Shown in pieces: positions 44,098 to 54,319 of a stretch of DNA of 64,000 nucleotides. Every line of letters begins with the position of its first letter. The first letter of the stretch is position 1. The translations under genes were made by a program, and so were the position numbers. This stretch comes from Tepidibacter mesophilus (GTDB lineage Bacteria; Bacillota; Clostridia; Peptostreptococcales; Peptostreptococcaceae): positions 1-64,000 of the forward strand of contig NZ_BDQY01000015.1 in assembly GCF_002724055.1 (NCBI RefSeq), given 5' to 3'. The notes under the pieces were generated by a model. That model saw only the letters and a program-made list of their open reading frames with translations. It ran no database searches and was not told the DNA's origin.

Positions 44098-45093
44098 TTA
44101 AATTTTATCTATAATGTCCAGGCACATCCCAGCACCAAGAACGGAACAATCAAGTGGATCTTCTGCAATATACACAGGTATATTTATTTCACTATATATA
44201 AGTTTATTTAATCCTTTTAGAAGTGCTCCCCCGCCTGAAATCATTATACCCTTGTCCATTATATCAGCTGTGAGCTCTGGTGGAGTTTGTTCAATGACAG
44301 CTTTAATAGCTTCAATTACTGAATTTACTGGTTCTTTCAAAGCTTCCCTTATTTGACTCTCTGTAATAGTAACAGCCCTTGGAAACCCAGTTACTAAATC
44401 TCTTCCACTTATTTTCATATTTCTTTCATCTTCATCCGCATATACAGAACCCACCTCAATTTTAACCTTCTCTGCTGTTCTTTTTCCTATAATTAGATTA
44501 AATTCTTTTTTTACATATCCAATAATTGCCTTGTCCAGTTCATCCCCTGCCACTTTTAAACTTTTGCTTATAACAATTCCCTGAAGAGAAATAACTGCCA
44601 CCTCAGTAGTGCCTCCACCTATATTAATAATCATGTTACCAACAGGCTCATTTACAGGTAGCCCTGACCCTATAGCTGCAGCCACAGATTCCTCAATTAA
44701 CATAACCTTACGTGCACCTACTTGACTTATTACCTCATTAATTGCTCTTTTTTCAACTTCGGTAATTCCTGAAGGATGTGAAATTGCAATTCTAGAGCTT
44801 TTAAAAACCCCTTTGCCATTAACTTTATCAATAAACTTTTTCAACATTTGCTCCGTTAAATCAAAGTTCGCAATTACTCCATCCTTTAAGGGTTGGATAG
44901 TTTCAATACCTTCTGGTGTCCTACCTGTCATATTCTTAGCATCTATTCCAACTGCTAAAACTTGTCTATTTTTGGTATTTACAGTTACAACGGAAGGTTC
45001 TCTTAATAAAATTCCTTTACCTTTTACATATAAAAAGGTATTTGATGTTCCTAAATCTATTCCAATATCCTTAGAAGTTATAAAAAATCTCAT
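44098..45093 (-). CDS. mreB: MreB/Mbl-type actin-like cell-shape protein
   Basis: 331 residues from the ATG at 45093 (AAAGGAGAAAT before it). Actin-fold motifs: DIGIDLGTSNTFLYVKGKGI (phosphate 1), MIINIGGGTTEVAVISLQGI (phosphate 2), and GIMISGGGALLKGLN (adenosine). MreB paralogues guide sidewall peptidoglycan synthesis. No mreC/mreD or minCDE beside it, so it is more like the stand-alone Mbl/MreBH type. Confidence 0.93.
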   Translation of the reverse strand: MRFFITSKDIGIDLGTSNTFLYVKGKGILLREPSVVTVNTKNRQVLAVGIDAKNMTGRTPEGIETIQPLKDGVIANFDLTEQMLKKFIDKVNGKGVFKSSRIAISHPSGITEVEKRAINEVISQVGARKVMLIEESVAAAIGSGLPVNEPVGNMIINIGGGTTEVAVISLQGIVISKSLKVAGDELDKAIIGYVKKEFNLIIGKRTAEKVKIEVGSVYADEDERNMKISGRDLVTGFPRAVTITESQIREALKEPVNSVIEAIKAVIEQTPPELTADIMDKGIMISGGGALLKGLNKLIYSEINIPVYIAEDPLDCSVLGAGMCLDIIDKI

Positions 45094-45380
45094 TAATATT
45101 TCTCCTTTCAAATTTACAACATATCTTTTTTACAAAGTCACTACCAGGTTACTTTTCTACTGTATATATCTTGACTTAATTGCTTTTCAAAGCACAAATA
45201 ATTTATATTAATCTTTAATTTGTAAAAGCATTATTATTTATAAACAGTCTATTATATTATATATATACGAGATGTGGTTTGTTTTTAGAGAGTTAAATAA
45301 AAGATATTCTTTCTTAGAATTAAGCTAACCTAATTTAGGTTAAACTATAATATAACTTTTAACTGTTAGGAGAACAAGTA

Positions 45381-46464
45381 ATGAATAAAGAAGTTATTTC
45401 AAATAAACAAGGTATATGTCTTATAATATTATTTATAACAGGAAGTACCTTTGTAGTGGGTATTGGTAGTAAAGCTGAAAATGACTCATGGTTAGCTATT
45501 ATATTGTCAACTTTGTTTGCATTTCCGATATTAATGATTTATGCTCGCCTCCTTTCTCTTTTCCCCCAAAAAGACCTATTTGATATTTTGGAAATAATTT
45601 TTGGTAAATTTATTGGAAAATTCATTAGTATATTATACATTTGGTTTTCATTACATTTAGGAACATTAGTTTTAAGGAATTTCGGAGAATTTATTGGTAC
45701 AATTTCATTATCTAAAACTCCAATGATTATACCTATGATATTTATCATTTTTTTATCTACTTGGATTATAAAAGGTGGAATCGAGCTTTTAGGAAGGTGG
45801 TGAGAATTTTTTTTATTAGTAATCATATTTTTATTAATTGTAGCAGTCTTAATTATGCTTCCTAATAGTGATATAAATAATATTTTCCCTATACTATATA
45901 ACGGAATAAAACCTGTAATTCAAGGAGCTTTTGGAGTTTTTTCATTTCCTTTTTGCTGAAACAGTTTTATTCTGCTTAGTTTTTTCACCATTAAAAAACA
46001 GTAAATCACCATATAGAGTTTATACATTTGGATTAATAGTTGGCATATTTATAGTATTTATAACTTCGTTAGGTAACCTTTTAGTGTTAGGAAAAAATGC
46101 TTACAGCACTCTATTTTTCCCGGGGGAGCATGCTATGTCTAGAGCAAATGTCGGTAATTTTATACAAAGAATTGAAATAATTATATCTACAGCTTTTTTA
46201 ATTGGAGGGTTTATCAAGATAAGTATATGCTTGTTAGGTGCTTGTAATGGAACTACTAAATTGTTTGGTCTTAATAACTATAGATTTGTAGTAACTCCAA
46301 TTGCATTGTTAATGCTTAATTTATCTTATCTAATATATGATAGTATTTTTGAAATGATTGAATGGAGTTTTACGACATGGCCCTACTATGCTTTTTTATT
46401 TCAAGTTATTTTGCCTATTATAATATGGGTTGTCGCAGAAATAAAACATAAAAAATTCGTCTAG
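45381..46464 (+). pseudogene. Spore germination permease (GerAB/endospore permease), broken
   Basis: RBS TAGGAGAAC and an N-terminus typical of GerAB-type permeases (SNKQGICLIILFITGSTFVV, AENDSWLAIILSTLFAFPIL). The reading frame stops at TGA 45801-45803 after ELLGRW, and a one-T insertion near 45950 (CCTTTTTGCTG) moves the rest to another frame (AETVLFCLVFSPLKNS and on to IKHKKFV). Ten helices would be made if both were repaired. The product is not functional as it stands. No gerAA/gerAC partner is present. The C-terminus runs into dispersed repeat copy 3. Confidence 0.85.
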
Positions 46465-46575
46465 TCGCTACGTACACTCGTGTCGCCAACAATCCCTTCG
46501 GGTTACGTTACTCAAAAACAATTACAAATATAGTTCTTTCATCAGTGTTGTCCAGAGAGCCAAAATTTTATAATG
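46452..46575 (+). repeat. Dispersed structured repeat, copy 3
   Basis: Shares AAAATTCGTCTA, CTCGTGTCGCCAAC, GTTACTCAAAA and the AAAATTTTATAAT tail with the other copies. The central stem reads AATCCC/GGGTT where copy 2 has GTCC/GGAC, so a paired position changed on both sides. It overlaps the stop codon of the germination-permease relic. Confidence 0.65.
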
Positions 46576-46590
46576 CCTTCATACATAAAA

Positions 46591-46625
46591 AAAGGTTATA
46601 ATGATTAAAAAATCATTATAACCCT
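46591..46625. terminator. Bidirectional terminator
   Basis: GGTTATAATGATT and AATCATTATAACC around AAAA, flanked by A and T tracts, between the permease relic and yfcC. Confidence 0.9.
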
Positions 46626-46637
46626 TTTGATTTTATT

Positions 46638-48146
46638 TTAAATTAAAGCCTGTACTAATAACATAATTCCTGAAAATGCTGCTATCATACCCATTAAAGG
46701 CATAATAAACTTCAGCCACTTATCATATGTTACATCTACCATAGAAAGAGTTACTAATATAAGTCCTGTAGGAGTTATAAAAGCCATTAACCCTTGTCCA
46801 TATTGATAAGCACTAACTATCACATCTCTTGGAAGTCCAACAGTATCTGCAAGAGGTGCCATTATAGGCATCGATAAAACCGCAAGACCTGATGATGATG
46901 GAATAAAGAATCCAAGAACAGAGAATATAAACAGCATTAATATAGCAAATACTCCTCCATTCATTCCTTGAACTACATGAGTAGCACTATTAAGTATTGA
47001 GTCAGAAATAAGTCCATTGTCTAGTATTAAGTTAACTGCTCTTGCAACACCTATTGTAAGTCCAACACCTACTAAATCAGCAGCTCCTGCAACAAAGTTA
47101 TGAACAGCTTCTTTCTCACCCATTCCAGAAATAGCACAAATAATAATACCCACTACTAAGAATAGCGTTGTCATTTCTAAGAACCACCATCCTTGAGATG
47201 AAACACCCCAAATCATAACACCAAAAGCAGCTATGAATAAAGCCAACATAAGTTTACGTCTAGCAGTAAACTCAGGAACTTCTTTATTTTGATTTAAGAA
47301 TTTCTTATCTAATTCTTCTTTTTGACTAAATATAAGAGACTTTGATGGATCTTTCTTAATCTTCTCAGCATACTTGATAATATATACAACAGTTATTATA
47401 GTAGCTATTACAAGACCAGCCATTCTAAACTTAAGCCCATTTGTAAATGCTATCCCTGCTGCATTAGATGCTATAACTGAAGAAAAAGGATTCACAGTTG
47501 AAAACATTGTACCAATAGATGAACCCATATATAAAGCAGCTATACAAACAATTGCATCATATCCTGCTACCATAAATACCGGAACTAGTATTGGATAAAG
47601 CGCTATCGTCTCTTCTGCTAATCCAAAAGTTGTACCACCTAAAGCAATTAAGAAAGTAACTATAACTATTAATAAATATTCTCTTCCTTTTGTTGCACGC
47701 GATAAACTTGCAAAACCTGCATCAAAAGCACCACTGTTGTTTAATACTCCTATTATACCTCCAATTATAAATACAAACAGCATAATATCTTTTGTTTCAT
47801 AAACACCTTGAATAGGAGCTTGAATAACCTCTTTAATTCCTTGAGGATTACTTTTAAGTTGTTCATATGTATTAGGAATTGCCACAGCTTTATAAATACT
47901 TCCATCTGTAAATTTAGAAACGTCTATCTTAATACCTAATTTATCAAGAGTTTCCTGTGTTCCCTCATACTCCTTAGTAGAACCATTTGGTGAATTAACA
48001 ACAAACTTTTGTGTAGAATCATCATATAACAGTTTACCATAAGAACCAGCTGGAACTATATGAGTTAATATTGCTGCTAAAATTAAAACAATAAATAATA
48101 CCGTATAAGCAGTTGGAAAACTCATTTTTTTCTTGGCTTTTTGCAT
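46638..48146 (-). CDS. YfcC-family (DcuC/ArcD-like) carboxylate or amino acid transporter
   Basis: 502 residues, about 12 membrane segments with a soluble loop at 45-115. YfcC/C4-dicarboxylate anaerobic carrier family features: LTHIVPAGSYGK near the N-terminus, LGGTTFGLAEETIALYPI, and FFIPSSSGLAVLSMPIMAPL near the C-terminus. Its start lies 18 bases after the PepV stop, with AAGGAGG before it. With a dipeptidase in the same operon, it may carry the amino acids or peptide products; this is inference. Confidence 0.85.
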   Translation of the reverse strand: MQKAKKKMSFPTAYTVLFIVLILAAILTHIVPAGSYGKLLYDDSTQKFVVNSPNGSTKEYEGTQETLDKLGIKIDVSKFTDGSIYKAVAIPNTYEQLKSNPQGIKEVIQAPIQGVYETKDIMLFVFIIGGIIGVLNNSGAFDAGFASLSRATKGREYLLIVIVTFLIALGGTTFGLAEETIALYPILVPVFMVAGYDAIVCIAALYMGSSIGTMFSTVNPFSSVIASNAAGIAFTNGLKFRMAGLVIATIITVVYIIKYAEKIKKDPSKSLIFSQKEELDKKFLNQNKEVPEFTARRKLMLALFIAAFGVMIWGVSSQGWWFLEMTTLFLVVGIIICAISGMGEKEAVHNFVAGAADLVGVGLTIGVARAVNLILDNGLISDSILNSATHVVQGMNGGVFAILMLFIFSVLGFFIPSSSGLAVLSMPIMAPLADTVGLPRDVIVSAYQYGQGLMAFITPTGLILVTLSMVDVTYDKWLKFIMPLMGMIAAFSGIMLLVQALI

Positions 48147-48164
48147 TTTAAATATCCTCCTTTG

Positions 48165-49508
48165 TTATTTTAATAATTTAACTAAAGCTGATGAATAAAC
48201 CTCTATTGCTGTTTTTATTTCATCTAGCTCAACGTACTCATTTGGTTGATGTTCTGTCTCTTTTGTATATGGAAAAGCTGGTCCAAAAGCCACACAATTA
48301 TCCATAGCTCTTGCATAAGTTGCCCCACCAGATGAGATAGGCTGGCTTTTTGTATCTCCAGTAACCTCTACATAAGATTCCATCAAAGTTTTTACTAATT
48401 GAGAATCAAGAGGAGTATATATAGATCTTAAATAATCATTTTCCTCAATAACAAAACCATATTTTTGTGCTACCTCATTCAATCTTCTTACAACAAAGTC
48501 CTTTTCAACCGTTACAGGAATTCTAATATCTATATTTAAGACTTCTTTTTCTTCATCAATACATATCTTACCAATATTAAACTTTAAATTTCCTGAAGCT
48601 TCATCAGCACATTCACCAAATATCTTAGTTGCAAATGCATCTTCCATAATATTATCTACCACAAAGTCTATAGCTTTTGATTTAAGACCTATTTTATCCA
48701 TAGCTATCAATAATCTAGTTATAGCATTTATACCTTTTTCAGAATCTTTAGCATGAACACTTTTTCCAATAATTGTTATGTTATTGTCTTCTCTTTTATA
48801 TTCAAAATCTAACTCTTTAAGAGCTTCTTCCAACTTGCATGAATCTTTAGATTCATAAGAGATATTTGAAGGAACAGAATTATAGGCATCTCCACCTTTT
48901 AACCTTATATCTGTATCATTTTTAGCAACTAAATCAACTTGTAAAAGACCTTTTTCTGCATATATTAGTGGAAAACTAGCATCTGGAGTAAATCCATAAT
49001 CAGGTATTTTTTCTTTTTTATTGTATTCATTGATTCCCTTCCAAAGGTTTTCCTCATCTGTACCATATATAAATCTTATCTTCTTGTTAATTGTAGCATT
49101 AGAGTCTAGTATTGCCTTAAAAGCATACATAGCAGCAAGAGTTGGTCCTTTATCATCTTGAGTTCCTCTCCCAAATAATTTTCCATCAACAATTACAGGA
49201 TAAAAAGGATTAGTATTCCATTTTTTTAAATCTCCAGCTGGTACCACATCTATATGACCTAATACTCCAACCATTTCTTCTCCACTACCATATTCGGCAT
49301 ACCCATAATATCCATTAGGATCATAATATGTTTTAAACCCTAATTTTTCAGCGATTGATAACATTTGTTTTAAAGCATCGTCTATATTTTTTCCAAAGGG
49401 ATAATTACTATTATCTTCTTCATATACACTTGGTATTTTTATTAAGCTCTGAAGATCAGCAACAAAATCATTAAAATTCAATTCAATTTTCTCTTTTATA
49501 TTTTTCAT
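48165..49508 (-). CDS. pepV: M20 family dipeptidase PepV
   Basis: 447 residues from the ATG at 49508 with AAGAAGGGGAT before it. Metal-site motifs: VGVLGHIDVVPAG (first His and Asp), GRGTQDDKGPTLAAMYAFK (bridging Asp), IYGTDEENLW (Glu pair) and the final His in PYTKETEHQPNEYV. The lid domain is present. This zinc enzyme removes N-terminal residues from dipeptides and beta-Ala peptides. It is followed by yfcC and preceded by a Crp/Fnr regulator with a terminator between them. Confidence 0.93.
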   Translation of the reverse strand: MKNIKEKIELNFNDFVADLQSLIKIPSVYEEDNSNYPFGKNIDDALKQMLSIAEKLGFKTYYDPNGYYGYAEYGSGEEMVGVLGHIDVVPAGDLKKWNTNPFYPVIVDGKLFGRGTQDDKGPTLAAMYAFKAILDSNATINKKIRFIYGTDEENLWKGINEYNKKEKIPDYGFTPDASFPLIYAEKGLLQVDLVAKNDTDIRLKGGDAYNSVPSNISYESKDSCKLEEALKELDFEYKREDNNITIIGKSVHAKDSEKGINAITRLLIAMDKIGLKSKAIDFVVDNIMEDAFATKIFGECADEASGNLKFNIGKICIDEEKEVLNIDIRIPVTVEKDFVVRRLNEVAQKYGFVIEENDYLRSIYTPLDSQLVKTLMESYVEVTGDTKSQPISSGGATYARAMDNCVAFGPAFPYTKETEHQPNEYVELDEIKTAIEVYSSALVKLLK

Positions 49509-49607
49509 ATGAAATCCCCTTCTTATATTTTTTATGTACAATAAAAATTTTATATAAAATTTAAAAATTTTTCTGTTGTCTAGGGAACATTTTGTCAAAA
49601 TAAAAAC

Positions 49608-49628
49608 AATCATGACATAGTCATGATT
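49608..49628 (-). terminator. Terminator after the Crp/Fnr gene
   Basis: AATCATGAC and GTCATGATT around ATA, followed on the minus strand by GTTTTTATTTT. Confidence 0.8.
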
Positions 49629-50310
49629 ATTCTTCTAATGGTATATTTGTTAAATTTTTAAGACCTTGTATATCTTTTATTATTAATTTTCTATCTTTTA
49701 CTTCTATAAGATCTCTATCTTTAAAAATTTTAAGCCCATTTGTAACAGTAGTTCTGTTAAGCCCTATTCTATTGGCTATTTCTTCATGAGTTAATACTAT
49801 ACTTATATGGTTTTTGAACTTTATATTTATATCTTCTGTATAATAAAGCCGTACCAAAAAGTCTGCTAATTTCCCAATAGAATCATTAAATTTAAAATTA
49901 CTAAGTTCAATCATAATCATTCTTTGCTTTCTTATTATACTTTTTAAAAAATAATTATACATAATAGGTATTTCTTTTAACTTAGCTTCTAAGATTTCTC
50001 TATTGACAATAGATATTTTGGTATTTTTTAACGACTTATACATAACAAAAGTTCTGCTATTGTCAAAAAAATCTATCTCTCCAAATATATCTCCAGCAGT
50101 CATTCTAAAAAAAATTATTTCATCTCCATTTTTTGAATACATAATTTGATTAAACTCACCTTCCAGAATAATATAAATATTATCTGGATTCTTTTGATTT
50201 ATAATCTGACCTTTTTTTAAAGTTTCAATCTTACCATAACCTGATAAATTATTTATAAAAAAATCATCCATTTCTTTTTGTATCTCTTGATCAAAAATCT
50301 TTTCATACAT
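49627..50310 (-). CDS. Crp/Fnr family transcriptional regulator
   Basis: 227 residues from the ATG at 50310 (GAGAGGT before it). Cyclic-nucleotide-binding-like beta roll (residues 20-125, with IYIILEGEFNQIMY and GDIFGEIDFF), a dimer helix and a Crp-type HTH (LTHEEIANRIGLNRTTVTNG). No Cys cluster for Fe-S, so it is not a typical Fnr. Divergence from the CRP phosphate cassette suggests another ligand. It lies just upstream of pepV-yfcC and is a likely regulator of them. Confidence 0.88.
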   Translation of the reverse strand: MYEKIFDQEIQKEMDDFFINNLSGYGKIETLKKGQIINQKNPDNIYIILEGEFNQIMYSKNGDEIIFFRMTAGDIFGEIDFFDNSRTFVMYKSLKNTKISIVNREILEAKLKEIPIMYNYFLKSIIRKQRMIMIELSNFKFNDSIGKLADFLVRLYYTEDINIKFKNHISIVLTHEEIANRIGLNRTTVTNGLKIFKDRDLIEVKDRKLIIKDIQGLKNLTNIPLEE

Positions 50311-50472
50311 AATAATACCTCTCAAAATAATATTGACACTACATTGTAAATATTGATAGCAAAATTCTTTGTCGTTTTATATCTAGCGGTAATTTCATTT
50401 TATCAGGTATTCACTAGAACGCTTTTATATTTTAACATGTTACTAATTTAGTTTTCAATAGTTTATAATCTT

Positions 50473-52695
50473 TTAAGCATATTCAAACCCAATATCCTCC
50501 TGAACTGTTTTTATAAATACTTCAACTAAATTAGGGTCAAACTGAGTTCCTTTGTTCTTTCTTAATTCCTCAAAAGCTTCATCTTGAGATAAAGATTTTC
50601 TATATGGTCGATCAGATATCATAGCATGATATGAATCTGCAACACATACAATTCTTGCATGTATAGGAATATCTTTTCCTGAAAGTCCATCTGGGTATCC
50701 CTTTCCATCCCATCTTTCATGATGATTTCTAACACAAGCAATAATTACAGGATTTTTTGCAATATGTTTTGCAATATTATTTCCCAATATAGTATGATTT
50801 TTTATTATATTATATTCCTCATCTGTTAGACTAGTTGCTTTGTGAATAATATCATCAGGAATTCCTATTTTACCACAGTCATGTAATAATGCCCCTATCC
50901 TTAATTCATATTTATCTTGTACTGACATCTGAAGTTGTTCAGCAAGCAAAAGTGAATATCTTGTAACCAACTCAGAATGTTTACCCGTATATACATCTTT
51001 AGCATCAATAGCTGCACTTATAGCAAATGCAGAATCTATTAATATTTCTTTTTTTACAAACTCATTAGAATTTTGTAGTATTATTTTATCTATATCTTCA
51101 TTATATATACAACACTGATTGCGACCATTTTGTTTTGCAAAATACATAGCCTTGTCAGCTTTTTCTATTAAATCCTTTGCATCTACCGAATCCTCAGGAT
51201 ATGACGCCAAACCAATACTAATGGTGACTGATGCGTCTTCAGAATAATCTTGAATTTTTTTAGATTTCATAATATTAATTCTTATATTTTCTGCTATTTG
51301 AAAAGAACTTTCCAAATTATAATTATCAAGCATAACTACAAACTCTTCTCCACCATATCGAAATATCAACCCATTTTCTTGTGCTGATTCCTTTATAATA
51401 TTTCCTACTTCTTTTAAAATCATATCACCTATAATATGTCCATGAATATCATTTATCAATTTGAATTTGTCAATATCGCAAAACAAAACTATTATGGGTC
51501 TACGCCCTAATTTTACTTTCTCGTTAAAACATTCATAAAAATATCTATGATTATATAATGAAGTCAAACCATCTGTATTAGAAATCAGTTTTAGATTTTT
51601 GTTTTCTTTTTTATAGCGGTAAATATTATCATTCATTTGATTTAGAGTTTTTGCAAGGTTATTAGAAAAATCAACAACTTCATTTACCCCGTTCGTCTTC
51701 ATATATATTGGTAATTTTTTGTTTCCTGTTTTAGTAATTTCATTTTCAAGTTCCTTCATTGGTTTTATAATTATCTCTTTCAATCTAATGCATAATAGTA
51801 AACTTATGCTACAAGATAAAATAAAAATATAAAAAGCATTCTTATGTACTAATCTACGTGTTGATAGTAATATATCCCTAGATTCAACAATATATAGTTT
51901 TCCTATTTTTTCATCCGAAATATCTTTAACGGAGATACCTCCAACAATCTTTGATTTTCCTAGCTTAAATGTTTTTTTATCGTTTGCTTGTTTTAATATG
52001 TCAATATTTTCTTCAATTTCTTTACTTATTTCTGTATTTGAAACAAACTCGTCCCCATTGGAAAATAAGATATTATATCCAAACTTCTCTTGTATATTCT
52101 GAAGATATTCAGAATTTATTTTTTTACCAAATACAACTATTCCTCTTGAAGTTCCTTTATAATCTGATAAAAGAATAGGAGAAACTCCTATAATATACAA
52201 ATTCCCGTCATACATTTTCATCCCACTTGGATAGTTCTTCTTCCCATCATACTTTCCATCTAATACACTACTAATTATATTGTCCTTAAGTAATTGTGGA
52301 TCATCTATATATTTCAATCCGTATTGATCTATAATTTCTCTGTTTTTGTTAGCTATGACTATCAAATCTATACCAAAATTATCTGGGCTCCACTCAGAAT
52401 AATTTTTTTTAAACCATTCAGTATCTTTTTCTTCTATCTTTTGATATAAAGTATCCCATATCCCATTATCTTTTGCTAGTACTCCCAACTCTAATCCCTG
52501 TGATTGAAAAATTTTATTTGCTTTCTCTGCTTTGTCTATTATATTTGTCTCCTCCATTGTTGAAAAGTATTTAGAAACAACTATGGTATTCAATATCAAG
52601 TAAGTGACTAATGGTATGATTGTAACAATTAACATATAAGCTCCCAATTTAAATCCTAAATTATTCAATAAACCTTTAATATCTATTCTCAGCAT
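50473..52695 (-). CDS. CHASE4-GGDEF-HD-GYP c-di-GMP protein
   Basis: 740 residues. Two membrane segments (17-40 and 285-303) bracket a CHASE4-type sensor (DNGIWDTLYQKI, FGIDLIVIANKNREII). A diguanylate cyclase domain follows (about 370-530, active site RYGGEEF, no RxxD inhibition site), then HD-GYP (about 550-735) with LLHDCGKIGIPD and HHERWDGKGYPDG. It could both make and break c-di-GMP. G-rich RBS before the ATG. It follows the Wsp-like operon but beyond a terminator, so it probably has its own promoter. Confidence 0.92.
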   Translation of the reverse strand: MLRIDIKGLLNNLGFKLGAYMLIVTIIPLVTYLILNTIVVSKYFSTMEETNIIDKAEKANKIFQSQGLELGVLAKDNGIWDTLYQKIEEKDTEWFKKNYSEWSPDNFGIDLIVIANKNREIIDQYGLKYIDDPQLLKDNIISSVLDGKYDGKKNYPSGMKMYDGNLYIIGVSPILLSDYKGTSRGIVVFGKKINSEYLQNIQEKFGYNILFSNGDEFVSNTEISKEIEENIDILKQANDKKTFKLGKSKIVGGISVKDISDEKIGKLYIVESRDILLSTRRLVHKNAFYIFILSCSISLLLCIRLKEIIIKPMKELENEITKTGNKKLPIYMKTNGVNEVVDFSNNLAKTLNQMNDNIYRYKKENKNLKLISNTDGLTSLYNHRYFYECFNEKVKLGRRPIIVLFCDIDKFKLINDIHGHIIGDMILKEVGNIIKESAQENGLIFRYGGEEFVVMLDNYNLESSFQIAENIRINIMKSKKIQDYSEDASVTISIGLASYPEDSVDAKDLIEKADKAMYFAKQNGRNQCCIYNEDIDKIILQNSNEFVKKEILIDSAFAISAAIDAKDVYTGKHSELVTRYSLLLAEQLQMSVQDKYELRIGALLHDCGKIGIPDDIIHKATSLTDEEYNIIKNHTILGNNIAKHIAKNPVIIACVRNHHERWDGKGYPDGLSGKDIPIHARIVCVADSYHAMISDRPYRKSLSQDEAFEELRKNKGTQFDPNLVEVFIKTVQEDIGFEYA

Positions 52696-52860
52696 TACAA
52701 TTCACCTACTCCCCCAGATATTATATATTTTAAATTTATTATGTAATATTTCATCGTAAAATGTTGATTATAAAAATAGTATAACAAATATCGGGTATAC
52801 TATTAAGTGTTTTATCAAATTTTTTGAAAATCCAATGAATTCCATTTTATTTTTAAATAA

Positions 52861-52902
52861 AAAAACGCACTAGAGTATATCCAATGCGATTTTTTTGTAT
52901 TT
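52861..52902. terminator. Terminator of the chemosensory operon
   Basis: AAAAAACGCA and TGCGATTTTTTT form the lower stem around a 15-base loop, directly after the stop of the response-regulator cyclase. Confidence 0.75.
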
Positions 52903-52909
52903 TTTATCC

Positions 52910-54274
52910 TTATATATTTCGTTTACTTTTCTTATACTTATACATTTTTTTATCCGCTCTAGCTATTAATTCTTTAATATCTATTGGGTTGTCAGGATCA
53001 AAATATGAGTATCCTATACTCATAGATATATTAAAATCATAACCATGTTTATTATTGAATTCACTTTGTCTATCCATAAGCCTATTTATTAGTTTTGCTC
53101 CATAGGATTCATCTACATTCATACATAGAACTGCAAATTCATCTCCTCCGATTCTTGCAAGTACATCGTTTTCATTAAAAGTATCTTTTAAAATCTTCGC
53201 AGCACCGACTAATGCACAATCCCCTTGATTATGAGATAAATTATCATTAATACACTTCATACCATCAATATCAATAAAGAATAATAGCATTCCTTTTTTG
53301 TTACGTTTTGCAAACTTAACCTTATGTTCAACTATATTAAAGAAACCTCTTCTATTATATAATGATGTAAGTTCATCTGTAAGAGACTGAACTTTTAATT
53401 TTTCACGAAGACGTACTTTTTCAGTAATATCTCTAATAGATAAAAGATATGCATCTTTCCCTTCCCAATCCGTTTCTGAAATACATACCTCCCCAATAAT
53501 TTGATTGCCATTTATATCATTTATTTTAGTTTCTTCAATTCCATTTTCAATTTCATCAAAATTTAAAGTATCAAATATTAATTCCTCGTACTTTTCACCA
53601 AACAACTTGTTTGCTGCAGGATTAAGGTATAGTACTTTTTTATCGTCATTAATTACTATAAGAGCATCTGTATTACTTTCTAAAATCCCTCTGTAATTTT
53701 TTTCAAGCTTTCTAATAGTTTCAAATGCTTTTTTTAATTCATTATTTGCATTTTCAAGTTCTTTGCTTTTTTGAACAGCATTTTCAAAAGTAGATAGAAG
53801 CAGATCTATTATTTGTATTCTTTCTGAATTAATAAAATGCTTTTCTCCCGCAAAAAATACTTCAATACCCATCTCTCCAATTTTATTTTTTCTCAATTCT
53901 ACATTAATAAGCATATGTTGGATTCGTGAAAGAAGAAATTTTTCATTATATGGTTTTGTTATAAAGTTATCTGCCTTAATCTTAAGACCTTTTATAACAT
54001 CTATAGGGTCTGAAAGTGATGTAAGTAAAATAACTGGAATGTGATTCAACTTATCGTTCTCTTTAATTTTTTGACATAGTTCATAACCATCCATTTTAGG
54101 CATAAGTATGTCTGTTACTACTAAATCAGGCATAAATTCATTAATGTATTCTAAAGCCTGAATCCCATCATTTGCAATTATTACTTTATAACTTCTTTTT
54201 TCAAGAATAAATTTTAGTTGTTCAGCTTGAGTTAAACTATCTTCGACAATCAAAATTTGTATTTCTTTATTCAT
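52910..54274 (-). CDS. Response regulator diguanylate cyclase (REC-PAS-GGDEF)
   Basis: 454 residues. Receiver domain (1-120) with the phosphorylatable Asp in PDLVVTDILMPKMDG. A linker coiled coil and a PAS domain (about 195-290, LIVINDDKKVLYLNPAANKL) follow. The cyclase domain (about 300-454) has ARIGGDEFAVL; the I-site RxxD position reads NxxD, so product inhibition is probably missing. It ends the cheR-cheW-mcp-cheA-cheB operon and is the natural output, like WspR but with an added PAS domain. Confidence 0.92.
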   Translation of the reverse strand: MNKEIQILIVEDSLTQAEQLKFILEKRSYKVIIANDGIQALEYINEFMPDLVVTDILMPKMDGYELCQKIKENDKLNHIPVILLTSLSDPIDVIKGLKIKADNFITKPYNEKFLLSRIQHMLINVELRKNKIGEMGIEVFFAGEKHFINSERIQIIDLLLSTFENAVQKSKELENANNELKKAFETIRKLEKNYRGILESNTDALIVINDDKKVLYLNPAANKLFGEKYEELIFDTLNFDEIENGIEETKINDINGNQIIGEVCISETDWEGKDAYLLSIRDITEKVRLREKLKVQSLTDELTSLYNRRGFFNIVEHKVKFAKRNKKGMLLFFIDIDGMKCINDNLSHNQGDCALVGAAKILKDTFNENDVLARIGGDEFAVLCMNVDESYGAKLINRLMDRQSEFNNKHGYDFNISMSIGYSYFDPDNPIDIKELIARADKKMYKYKKSKRNI

Positions 54275-54319
54275 ATTTACCTCCCCCTGTATATTAATAA
54301 CTTATACTGTAATTTAAAT

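Noticed and set aside
49508-49613. Longer PepV start
   Set aside because: The extra 35 residues do not belong to the family and the ATG at 49508 has its own RBS.
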